Shown here one piece after another: positions 56,614-64,000 of a stretch of 64,000 bases of DNA. The notes beneath the pieces are model-generated. The model did not search any database. It had not been told where the DNA came from and worked only from the letters and a program-made list of their open reading frames with translations. The DNA is from Telopea speciosissima (Eukaryota; Streptophyta; Magnoliopsida; Proteales; Proteaceae). The position numbers were made by a program, and so were the translations under genes. The stretch lies in NCBI RefSeq assembly GCF_018873765.1, contig NC_057925.1, positions 14,023,568 to 14,087,567 of the forward strand, given 5' to 3'. Numbering within the stretch: the stretch's first letter is position 1; each line of letters begins with the position of its first letter.

Positions 56614-57257
56614 ATTCCTGAGGTGTTGAGAAAAACTTGTCCACGAGTGAATGGTAGAAATAAAAGCTCACGATCAGGGACGATAGGTTCCATGTCTGCA
56701 ACTTGAAGAAAATCCAAAATATGAAGCTTTGGGGGTGCATCCATGGCTGGAAAATTGTGGGGAAGAACGAACTCATGATGTGGAATAGCTTTCACTACAC
56801 TGGAATCCGTCATTACTTGATCCACGATCTGCTCATCTTCCGTTGTCACTATTGGCTGTTCTGGCTGAGGTTGTATCACTGGTGCTGCCTCTTTTGACTT
56901 GAAACAAACATCATCAACTAACCCATGAAGAATGAATGTCTGGGGCATGTGAAAAGGATGTAGAGTGCACAAGTTTCCGTCACAATCAATGATGCATTTT
57001 CGTTCTTCTAGCCATTCACAACCTAATTTAATAACACGCCGAGGAGAATCAAACACTTCACAATGAGCTCCATCACAATAATAAGAAACGGAGAATTCAA
57101 TAAACATCTCTAACATAGATCGTGAGACGAAATTGTTGCTTTGTCGTTCATCAATAAACAACATGGCAAGCTTTCCATTAGGCAACCGAACTCTGAACTT
57201 GAACACAAAAGAATCCATGGCCAGGGTTGTATTCAGAATCGATATGGGTCCACACAA
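56538..57257 (-). CDS. Unrecognised ORF of the compact LTR element (239 aa)
   Basis: One uninterrupted frame from ATG at 57257 to the stop at 56538, ending inside the 3' LTR. Residues 33-45 read LFIDERQSNNFVS. Retroelement aspartic proteases have Asp-Ser/Thr-Gly-Ala followed by a similar NF(V/I)S tail, so this may be a protease-derived fold that lost its catalytic Gly. The middle contains Cys-rich text (DGAHCEVF, IKLGCEW, KCIIDCDGNLC) and a Pro/Gln-rich linker (QPQPEQPIV). The end is rich in Asp and Pro. No RT or integrase motif. It could be a relic protease/gag-like protein or a captured gene. The intact frame is notable in an otherwise non-coding element. Confidence 0.6.
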   Translation of the reverse strand: MCGPISILNTTLAMDSFVFKFRVRLPNGKLAMLFIDERQSNNFVSRSMLEMFIEFSVSYYCDGAHCEVFDSPRRVIKLGCEWLEERKCIIDCDGNLCTLHPFHMPQTFILHGLVDDVCFKSKEAAPVIQPQPEQPIVTTEDEQIVDQVMTDSSVVKAIPHHEFVLPHNFPAMDAPPKLHILDFLQVADMEPIVPDRELLFLPFTRGQVFLNTSGIDADTLPWTDPNPVGYPDEYEPGPV

Positions 57258-58097
57258 ATAAGAGAATATGCAAAGTACGAGTTAATGGCAAAACAGTGAA
57301 TAGATGGAGTTTATGATAACAGTGGCAGAATTGTAATTACGGGTAGTTCAATGATAACCAACAAAGGAGTATTATATATGGAAAAGGATAAACTTGGAAC
57401 AAGTTTAAAAGAGCAAACTAAGAGAAGAATAAAAGGGGCAGGGGCAACCCTTGAAAAAAAAAAAGGAAAAAAGACTTAAGGTACCGTGCTACCAGTGGAG
57501 AATATGGAGAGAATGGAGGGTGGTTTTACTTCCTCTAGAGTAGCAGCATGGGAAAACCAGTGGCACAAATCAGGAGATCAGCAGAGAACCTTGCAAATCA
57601 AATGGTGGAAATCCAGGAGTTCAGCAAAAACCAAGGATTCTGACTTCGACAAGGAGACGGCGTTGGGGATACCAAATCAGCTACGATTATTTTTTTTTTT
57701 TTTTTTTTCATTCTGGTTCTCTGTCTCTCTCTCTCTCTCTCTCTGTTCTTCTTTTCTTTTCTGTTTTCCTTCAATCGGTGGAGCTGAAGGGTGGTTCTGC
57801 TAAGGGGAATCGGAAGAGAAAAGGCTGGGTTTCAATGGGCGGTGGGTTGGGGTTTGGGTTTTAGCAAGGGATGGGAGAGGTAAAGGGTTGCTGCAGGAAG
57901 GGATTGGGGTTTGGGTTTCAGTGAGAGAAGGGAGAGGTAAAGGGTTACGGTGAGAATGGGAGGAGATGGGGTTAGGATCTTGATTTGACTTCTCTGGTTT
58001 TTTTCCAACCGCTGTTGGCCGCAGAAGTAATGGAAGAGAGAGGATATAGAAGAAGAATGGAATGAGAGAGACTGACAGGGACGGATGTAGGAGCTTT

Positions 58098-58110
58098 GAC
58101 TCTGATACCA
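58098..58110 (-). promoter_or_regulatory. Primer-binding site of the compact LTR element
   Basis: TGGTATCAGAGTC on the minus strand, the usual initiator tRNA-Met complement used by many plant LTR elements, three bases downstream of the 5' LTR. Confidence 0.88.
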
Positions 58111-58113
58111 AGT

Positions 58114-58571
58114 TGGTGGAGGGCCAGATAGAAGAAGAGAGGAAGCTGGGAAAAATCAGAGTTGCAGGGGGAGAGAGGAGAAATCGCATAAGAAGGGAGG
58201 GGGAGAAGAGTGCACACGCATATAGCCCTTAGGCTACTCAAACCATAAACTCAATTCATTCTTCAAATCTGTCTCCAACGATGGGGAATTACATCATATA
58301 TAAAGAGAAATAAAAGACTCCTAAAAATAAAGACTAACTTTCTAACTAGGAAACTAATTCAAATAAGGAAACTAAGAAGAATTGGGAACCAAATATCCTA
58401 CGTAGCTACCTTCTAAAATAAAGAGAATAAAATAAACTAAAAGACATTATTTCCCCAAATAACATAAATCCTAAAATCCTAGGAGATCCAAAATCTCAAA
58501 ATGGGCCCGGTTCATATTCGTCTGGATACCCAACTAGGTTTGGGTCGGTCCAAGGTAGTGTATCTGCATCA
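58114..58571 (-). repeat. 5' LTR of the compact element
   Basis: 458 bp. CTTTATATATGATG (minus strand, near 58291-58304) could serve as its TATA box; the 3' copy has a change at this site. Confidence 0.88.
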
Positions 58572-58576
58572 TTTTG
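58572..58576. repeat. TSD of the compact LTR element (right)
   Basis: TTTTG directly outside the 5' LTR. Confidence 0.8.
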
Positions 58577-58757
58577 CCTTTGGGAGTTGCAGAAAGATAA
58601 TATTGCTCAAGGGGAAGAGAGAAAATATGTAGTTGCTTAGATAGAGATGGGAACCAATCATTTTCCTCTTTTTTATTTTTTATTGAGAGATCAAGCAAGA
58701 TGGGAATAGAGACATGATGAAGTTGGCCTACCAACCAAGAAAATAAGAGAAGCTGAA
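58577..58757. other. Spacer between two LTR elements
   Basis: 181 bp without recognised content. CTGAA at 58753-58757 is the presumed left target duplication of the Ty1-copia element; its partner lies outside the window. Confidence 0.5.
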
Positions 58758-59040
58758 TGTTAACGGATAAGATGAGGACTCTCTTTCTCTCTATCTCTCT
58801 ATCTCATCTTATCTTTTTATCTAACATGGGTAACCTAGTGGAACCGTGATTAGTTATCTTGATAGTCATTGTACATATCCAACTCTCTTGTACTCTTCTA
58901 TTTAAAAGGAATAAATCTCCCCCAAGACCATATAGCAGAACTGGGGGTTTCTCATCGCAGATGTAGGTTCTCCTTGTGGAACTGAACCACATTAATTCTT
59001 CGTCTTCTTCGTATTATGTGAATGAGTGTGTGTTTAATCA
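58758..59040 (+). repeat. 5' LTR of the Ty1-copia element
   Basis: 283 bp, TGTTAACGG...TTTAATCA. Contains TATTTAAAA (58899-58907) as a likely TATA box and AATAAA (58910-58915). Confidence 0.92.
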
Positions 59041-59053
59041 TGGTATCAGAGCC
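59041..59053 (+). promoter_or_regulatory. Primer-binding site (initiator tRNA-Met)
   Basis: TGGTATCAGAGCC directly follows the 5' LTR, the standard plant Ty1-copia primer site. Confidence 0.92.
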
Positions 59054-59405
59054 GATGGTGCTCTAAGATGCTGTCGTCAATTGGTGTGTCGTCGATTGGT
59101 GTTGCTCCGTTTTCAGATCGAGACGTTGTCGTCGATTGGTGTTGTTTCGTTTTCAGATCGTTGATTGGTGTTGCTCCGTTTTCAGATCAAGACGCTGCCA
59201 TCGCTTGGATCTTGATTTGTTGCTAATCGATACGGTGGTTTTCAGATCTAAGCTTCTTCTGATCAACACTTATTCTGGTTTTACTTGGTTGCTGTTCAAA
59301 GCCGTCATTGATTGATTCTTCTTTGCTCTGTTGGTGATTGAAGCTGTTGTTTCCAGATTAAAACTTTGTGACTCCTACAGATAAGTTATCTTTTCTTTAT
59401 TCATC

Positions 59406-60238
59406 ATGACTAATAGCAGTGTCATGTCTGATGCAAATCGTTCCAGTTCTCATGAAGGGAACAATCATCTCACATCCATTCTGTTGAATGGAAGAAATTA
59501 TCTAACCTGGTCTAGGGCCATTACAGTTGCTCTTGGAGGTCGATCCAAGCTTGGTTATGTTAACAGACAGATAAAATCCCTTGAATCTATTGATCCAAAA
59601 TTTTCCAAATGGCAAGCCAATGACAACCTAGTCATATCTTGGCTCTTTAATTCAATGGAACCAGAAGTCTATGAAATCTTTGCTTATTCAGAAACTGCTA
59701 AAGTTCACTGGGATTCCTTACTTGAAATGTATGGCCATATTGATAATTCTTCTCGCATATTTGAGTTGCAGCAAGAGCTTGCCCGTATAGAACAAGCAGC
59801 AAATCAATCCTTTACTGATCATCTTGGCTCCCTTAAAAGATTGTGGGATGAGCTCCAGCAATATTGTCCCCCTGCCCAAACCGTTGACACTTATATTAAG
59901 AGAGAGGAATAGGATCATATTTTTCAGTTATTGGGCAGCCTTTGCCCTGAGTATGAACACCTTAAACGTCAGATTCTTATGAGCCCCACTTTCCCTTCCT
60001 TTGCTAATGTTTGTGCAATAATTCAAAGAGAAGAAACTCGACGTAGAACCATGAATCCAGAAACTAAATCAGGGGGAGAGCCACTTGAAAATTCTGCCCA
60101 TGTTGCTAATATTAGTCAATCGGCTAGTACAGAAGGTCGGCCTTCATTTGCAAGAGGGCGAGGAAAAGGGCGTGGCTCTAGACCACCCTTTCACTGTGAA
60201 CACTGCAAACGGGTCATACCAAGGATAGATTTTGGGTT
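59406..60238 (+). pseudogene. Ty1-copia gag (broken)
   Basis: Starts ATG at 59406 and shows the plant copia gag pattern: LLNGRNYLTWSRAITVAL, ISWLFNSMEPEV, then KRLWDELQQYCPP. A TAG at 59910-59912 interrupts the frame just before the FQLLGSLCPEYE segment. After 59913 the same frame continues through a basic region (RGRGKGRGSRPP) to the first half of a CCHC zinc knuckle (CEHCKR). A single-step frameshift near 60213 then moves the rest to another frame, and the last knuckle Cys is replaced by Phe. Confidence 0.88.
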
Positions 60239-61693
60239 TTGAACCCACACTTGTGCCCTAACAAGGACAAAGGAGCTGATGCAAAAACTGCTGCCCAAGT
60301 TAGTGCACCAGATTTCCAGGCATCACTTGGAAAAATTGCTCAACAATTTCAACAATTAATCCAACCAAGTGGTATTTCATGCTCAGATACTGGCAGTGAG
60401 GTGCAAACATCTGGTAACATCCTTACCTTCTCTGCTTTAACTACAAATTCCTTTATAATAGATTCGGGTGCTACCGATCATATGTGCTGCTCTTCTCAGT
60501 ATTTATCTCAATTGCACATGGACTCTAGCAAGAATTCTCCCATTACTGTTGCTAATGGAAATCAGGTTCCCATCCAAGGACATGGGAAAATTAATCTTTT
60601 TTCAACTACTTCAAATGCATTGTTTGTGTCATCTTTATCTTCCAATTTATTGTCAGTCAGCAAGATTACTAAAGATTTGAACTGTGATGTTATTTTTTCA
60701 ACCAACAAGGTCATATTCCAGGACCGAACAACAGGGAGGAAGATTGGTGAAGGACGTTTTTATCAAGGGCTCTATGTTCTGGACTTTCCTAATATTGCTT
60801 TGTTGACTCGACCAAATAAAACAGAGATGGCCCAAATATGGCATTGGCAGATGGGCCATCCCTCTGATCATATTCTGCAGTCGGTGAACTCTTCTTTTAC
60901 TCTTGATTCTAGTAATTGTGATGCTTGTCACTTTGCAAAACAGCATCGGTTACCTTTTCCTACTAGTACACATGTTTCTCATGATTTATTTGAATTAGTT
61001 CATTCGGATATTTGGGGCAATGCTCATGAAAACTCAAGAGATGGTTATAAGTTTTTTGTAACATTTATTGATGATAAGTCCCGTGCTACCTGGCTTTACT
61101 TATTAAGCTCTAAAAATGAAGTACTGCAAGTTTTCCAGGATTTTTATACTATGGTTCAAACTCAATTTAATGCCTGCATCAAAATTTTACATACTGATAA
61201 TGGTATTGAATACACCAATGGCCCCTTCCAGTCCTTTCTCAAACAACTGGGAATTGTGCATCAGACCTCTTGTGTTGGCACACCTCAACAGAATGGCGTT
61301 GCCGAACGCAACAATCTCCATCTTCTGGAAGTAACACGGTCTCTTTTATTCCATGGGAATCTTCCAAAAAATTACTGGTCCGATGCAGTACTGACTAGCT
61401 TCTACTTGATAAATCGCCTTCATAGTACGGTTTTGAAATTTCAATCTCCCATGGCAGTGCATCATGATCGGCCCATCGATGTATCACATCTCTAAGTGTT
61501 TGGCTGTACTTGTTTTGTTCACTCCCAAGATGGTGGCAAACTTGACCCCCGTGCTCACAAGTGCATTTTTTTTTTATACACCACAAAAAAGGGTTTTAAG
61601 TGCTATGACCCTTTGACCCGGAAGCTTTATATTTCTCGTGATGTTCCTTTTAATGAAGCTCAATTGTTCTTTCGTGACAGGGATCAAATTTAG
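60239..61693 (+). pseudogene. Ty1-copia protease and integrase (broken)
   Basis: Protease core IIDSGATDHMC near 60455-60490. The GAG-pre-integrase zinc region has HWQMGHPSDH and CDACHFAK, giving the HHCC set. The integrase core keeps its three acidic residues: Asp in HSDIWG, Asp in HTDNGIEY and Glu in QQNGVAERNN. An in-frame TAA at 61493-61495 falls just before the VFGCTCFVHS segment, and a TAG at 61691-61693 closes the frame. The catalytic centres are intact, so the breaks are recent relative to domain decay. Confidence 0.9.
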
Positions 61694-62966
61694 GGGGAGA
61701 ACGATTATAATGCTTTGACTATGGAAGAATTTGTCCCTTCTCCACTTCCATTCTGACCATAGCATAGAGGAAGGAGATAATACTGATGGAACTGATGTCC
61801 TTAACGAACAAAATAACATGGCAGGAGGTGATGGAACAACAAGCTCCTAGCCCAATCACCACTGGAATCATCGCACCTGTTCGCAGGTCAACCCAAATTC
61901 CTCAACCTTCAACCAGGCTATGTGACTTCTCTACTTATCACACTGTCACCTTTCCTATTCAAGCACATATTTCTTATGAGAATATCTCTCCTAAGTTCCG
62001 TGCCTTTCTCACTGCTATTGATGATCCCAAAGAGCCATGAAATTTCGTTGAGGCCCAAAGCTCGCCAGTTTGGAGGAAAGCCATGAGCGAGGAACTCAAG
62101 GCCCTTAATAAAAATCAAACTTGGAACATTGTTCATCTACCAAATGGAAAACACACTGTTGGCTGTCGCTGGGTTTATAAAATTGAGTATAAAAGTGACG
62201 GCTCAATTGAAAGGCACAAGGCAAGACTTGTTGCCAAAGGATATACACAAACATATGGGGTTGACTACAAAGAGACGTTTGCTCGAGTAGTCAAAATGAA
62301 CACCGTCAGAGTGTTATTATCTGTAGCAGTCAATTATGGTTGGTCACTCTTTCAGATGGACATTAAAAAAGCGTTCTTGCATGGCGATCTCGAAGAGGAA
62401 GTGCATATGGATCTTCCTCCTGGTCATTCCTTGGAAAACCAAGATGGAGTTGCGTGTCGGCTCAACAAGGCTATATATGGACTTAAACAGTCCCCGCGAG
62501 CATGGTATTGAAAGTTAAGTACTGCACTTATGAAGTTTGGATTCAAAAGAGGTGAATCGGGTTCTTCAATGTTTGTTAAAAGGAGTGACAAAGGAATTGT
62601 AATGGCTCTCGTCTATGTCGATGATATTATTATCACCGACAACAATCTGCATGAAATTCAAACTCTCAAACAGTATTTGAATGAAAAGTTTGATATTAAG
62701 GATTTGGGGAAGTTACGATACTTTCCCAGAATTGAAGTAGCAAGTTCCAACAAAGGTTTGTTTATCTCCCAAAGAAAGCATGCTTTAGACTTGCTAAAAG
62801 AAACCGGCAAACTCGGGGCAAAACCGGTTGACTCCCCTATGGACTATAGCAGCAAATTTGTCCATAATAACACACCACTTCAAGACAGTGGTCGTTTCCA
62901 AAGATTGGTGGGATGGTTAATTTATCTGACGATTACCTGGCCAGATATCGCATATGCTGTAAGTTA
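61694..62966 (+). pseudogene. Ty1-copia reverse transcriptase (broken)
   Basis: The spacer up to 61785 contains stops and a frame change. From 61786 the frame reads RRSTQIPQPSTRL, then [73 protein letters not shown] (palm Asp) and VYVDDIIIT (catalytic YVDD at 62614-62625). Stops lie at 62038-62040 and 62509-62511, both TGA in frame. Homology ends at YAVSYVSNF near 62966. Confidence 0.9.
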
Positions 62967-63535
62967 TGTATCCAACTTCCAAGTCAATTTATTATGGAAA
63001 CATTTGAGTCACTAGATGACTACTTGACTTGTATTATGACTTGTGAGTCATTCACTTTATGTTTCCAACTTCCAAGTCAATTTACTTGTTTAAATTGCTT
63101 ATTAATCATTAATTTATTATGTCCTCTAGTACTTAAAGTCTTAAACAATGTGTATGTGTATGTGTATGTGTAATTAACTAAGTTATACATTAGGATTCGA
63201 CCATACATTGTCAATCAATGGTGCAAATCCAAAACACCACTTTGGGTGACTATTTTTGCAATTCGAACATTTAAATGAGTTTATATAGCCTAAAATAGGG
63301 TTTCCATGAAGTTTCAGGCCTTAACTTGGCCTAAAATCCACCAAAATGACCTACCGAAACATAATAGAAAAATACAAAATTTTGACCGAAATATCCAAAA
63401 TTTCGGATATTTCGGATATTTCGGTCAGCCCAAAACACCGAAACGAAACGAGTTTTCGAACTACGGTGAATGGTATGGATTCGGTCCTTGTTGCTTGAAT
63501 TAGGGCTCGACTCTCACACTCCTACGAAGTTATTT
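62967..63535. other. Foreign DNA replacing the RT-RNase H connection
   Basis: About 570 bp with no Ty1-copia homology sits where the connection and most of RNase H should be (roughly 180 residues missing). It includes an internal repeat (TCCAACTTCCAAGTCAATTTA at 62970 and near 63064), a (GTATGT)n stretch near 63150-63170, and repeated TTTCGGATA motifs near 63400. It may be a MITE-like insertion with deletion, or filler DNA from a break repair. Confidence 0.6.
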
Positions 63536-63780
63536 TGTGATAATCAAGCAGCATGCCAGCAACACATATTGCTTCAAATCAGGTTTTTCATGAGAGAACC
63601 AAACATATAGAAGTTGAATACCACTTTATTCGTGACAAGGTTCAAGACAAGACCATGGAGACGCCATATATTCGATCTGAGAATCAGCTTGCTGACATCT
63701 TCACTAAAGTTCTATCGAAAGGGCCTTTTCAGAATGCTTTGATCAAGTTGACCTCAGAAGATATCTTCGCCCCAACTTGA
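63536..63780 (+). pseudogene. Ty1-copia RNase H C-terminal tail
   Basis: CDNQAA at 63536, then a frame change and HIASNQVFHERTKHIEVEYH, FIRDKV, ENQLADIFTKVL to a TGA at 63778-63780, the normal end of copia pol just before the polypurine tract. The N-terminal catalytic half of RNase H is missing. Confidence 0.88.
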
Positions 63781-63787
63781 GGGGGAG
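63779..63787 (+). promoter_or_regulatory. Polypurine tract
   Basis: GAGGGGGAG directly before the 3' LTR; the primer for plus-strand DNA synthesis in LTR elements. Confidence 0.9.
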
Positions 63788-64000
63788 TGTTAACGGATAA
63801 GATGAGGACTCTCTTTCTCTCTATCTCATCTTATCTTCTTATCTAACACGGGTAACCTAGTAGAACCGTGATTAGTTATCTTGATAGTCATTGTACATAT
63901 CCAACTCTCTTATACTCTTCTATTTAAAAGGAATAAATCTCCCCCACGACCATATAGCAAAACTGGGGGTTTCTCATCGTGGATGTAGGTTCTCCTTGTG
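63788..64000 (+). repeat. 3' LTR of the Ty1-copia element (partial)
   Basis: Starts TGTTAACGG and matches the 5' LTR; cut by the window end about 60 bp before its expected terminus. TATTTAAAA recurs at 63921-63929. Confidence 0.92.

Larger units (their letters stand above)
56174..58571 (-). mobile_element. Compact non-autonomous LTR retrotransposon (2.4 kb)
   Basis: It lies on the minus strand. The LTRs (58571-58114 and 56613-56174) begin TGATGCAGATACACTACC and end CCCTCCACCA. They differ by scattered changes and an 18-bp insertion in the 5' copy. A perfect 5-bp TSD (TTTTG) flanks the element. Three bases after the 5' LTR lies the primer-binding site TGGTATCAGAGTC (58110-58098), complementary to initiator tRNA-Met. 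The internal 1.5 kb has no RT, integrase or RNase H, only one 239-codon ORF. This resembles an oversized TRIM or small LARD that depends on proteins from another element. Confidence 0.9.
58758..64000 (+). mobile_element. Ty1-copia retrotransposon, near full length, cut by the window end
   Basis: 5' LTR 58758-59040, PBS 59041-59053, a gag-protease-integrase-RT-RNase H order on the plus strand (the Ty1-copia order), polypurine tract 63779-63787 and 3' LTR from 63788. The two LTRs differ by about eight substitutions over the 213 visible bases plus an 8-bp CTATCTCT copy-number change. The polyprotein is broken by several stops and frameshifts, and part of RNase H is replaced by about 560 bp of unrelated DNA. 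Confidence 0.93.

Noticed and set aside
1..64000. CRISPR arrays, operons, prophage or plasmid functions
   Set aside because: The sequence is clearly plant nuclear DNA; regular repeats found are minisatellites or transposon ends, not spaced CRISPR repeats.

Overview
The window looks like nuclear DNA from a flowering plant. It is AT-rich, full of CT/AG microsatellites, and dominated by plant transposon families: L1-type LINE, Ty1-copia, Ty3-gypsy, hAT, Mutator-like elements and MITEs. Introns have plant-type GT/AG sites with U-rich acceptors. The species cannot be fixed from the sequence. No CRISPR array, rRNA, tRNA or bacterial-type operon is visible.

Only two host genes can be modelled convincingly. 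They are tandem minus-strand paralogues at 12425-15497 and 19140-21235, each with four exons in the same phases. They encode small proteins with an N-terminal Met-Gly, an EF-hand-like segment and a hydrophobic C-terminus. The first (165 aa) keeps an EF-hand-type loop. The second (210 aa) has lost the loop and carries an internal duplication in its last exon.

Layout. 1-12.4 kb: repeat-rich sequence with LINE pieces (1649-3127; 3555-4483 with target-site duplications and a nested hAT MITE), a Ty3-gypsy RNase H remnant (6370-7045), a 60-bp minisatellite and MITEs. 12.4-21.3 kb: the gene pair, with MITEs and an LTR-like repeat inside the introns. 21.3-25.4 kb: MITEs and a decayed Ty1-copia gag/protease interrupted by a solo-LTR-like insertion. 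25371-28209: a 2.84-kb solo LTR with perfect target-site duplications. 28.2-55.3 kb: an array of diverged copies of a unit of about 4 kb (units A, B, partial D and C). Units A, B and C carry an open 97-codon terminal exon of an unrecognised gene. Unit A is separated from unit B by a 6.4-kb hAT element, which itself contains a 1.9-kb Mutator-like element. Between B and D lies a Pack-MULE carrying a fragment of the GPI-transamidase subunit gene PIG-T/GPI16. 56174-58571: a compact 2.4-kb LTR element with one 239-aa ORF. 58758-64000: a nearly full-length but dead Ty1-copia element cut by the window edge.

The main value of the window is its nested-insertion record. Several insertions can be proven internally because paralogous copies in the same window preserve the empty site. 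The duplicated gene pair and the compact LTR element are the best candidates for something undescribed.
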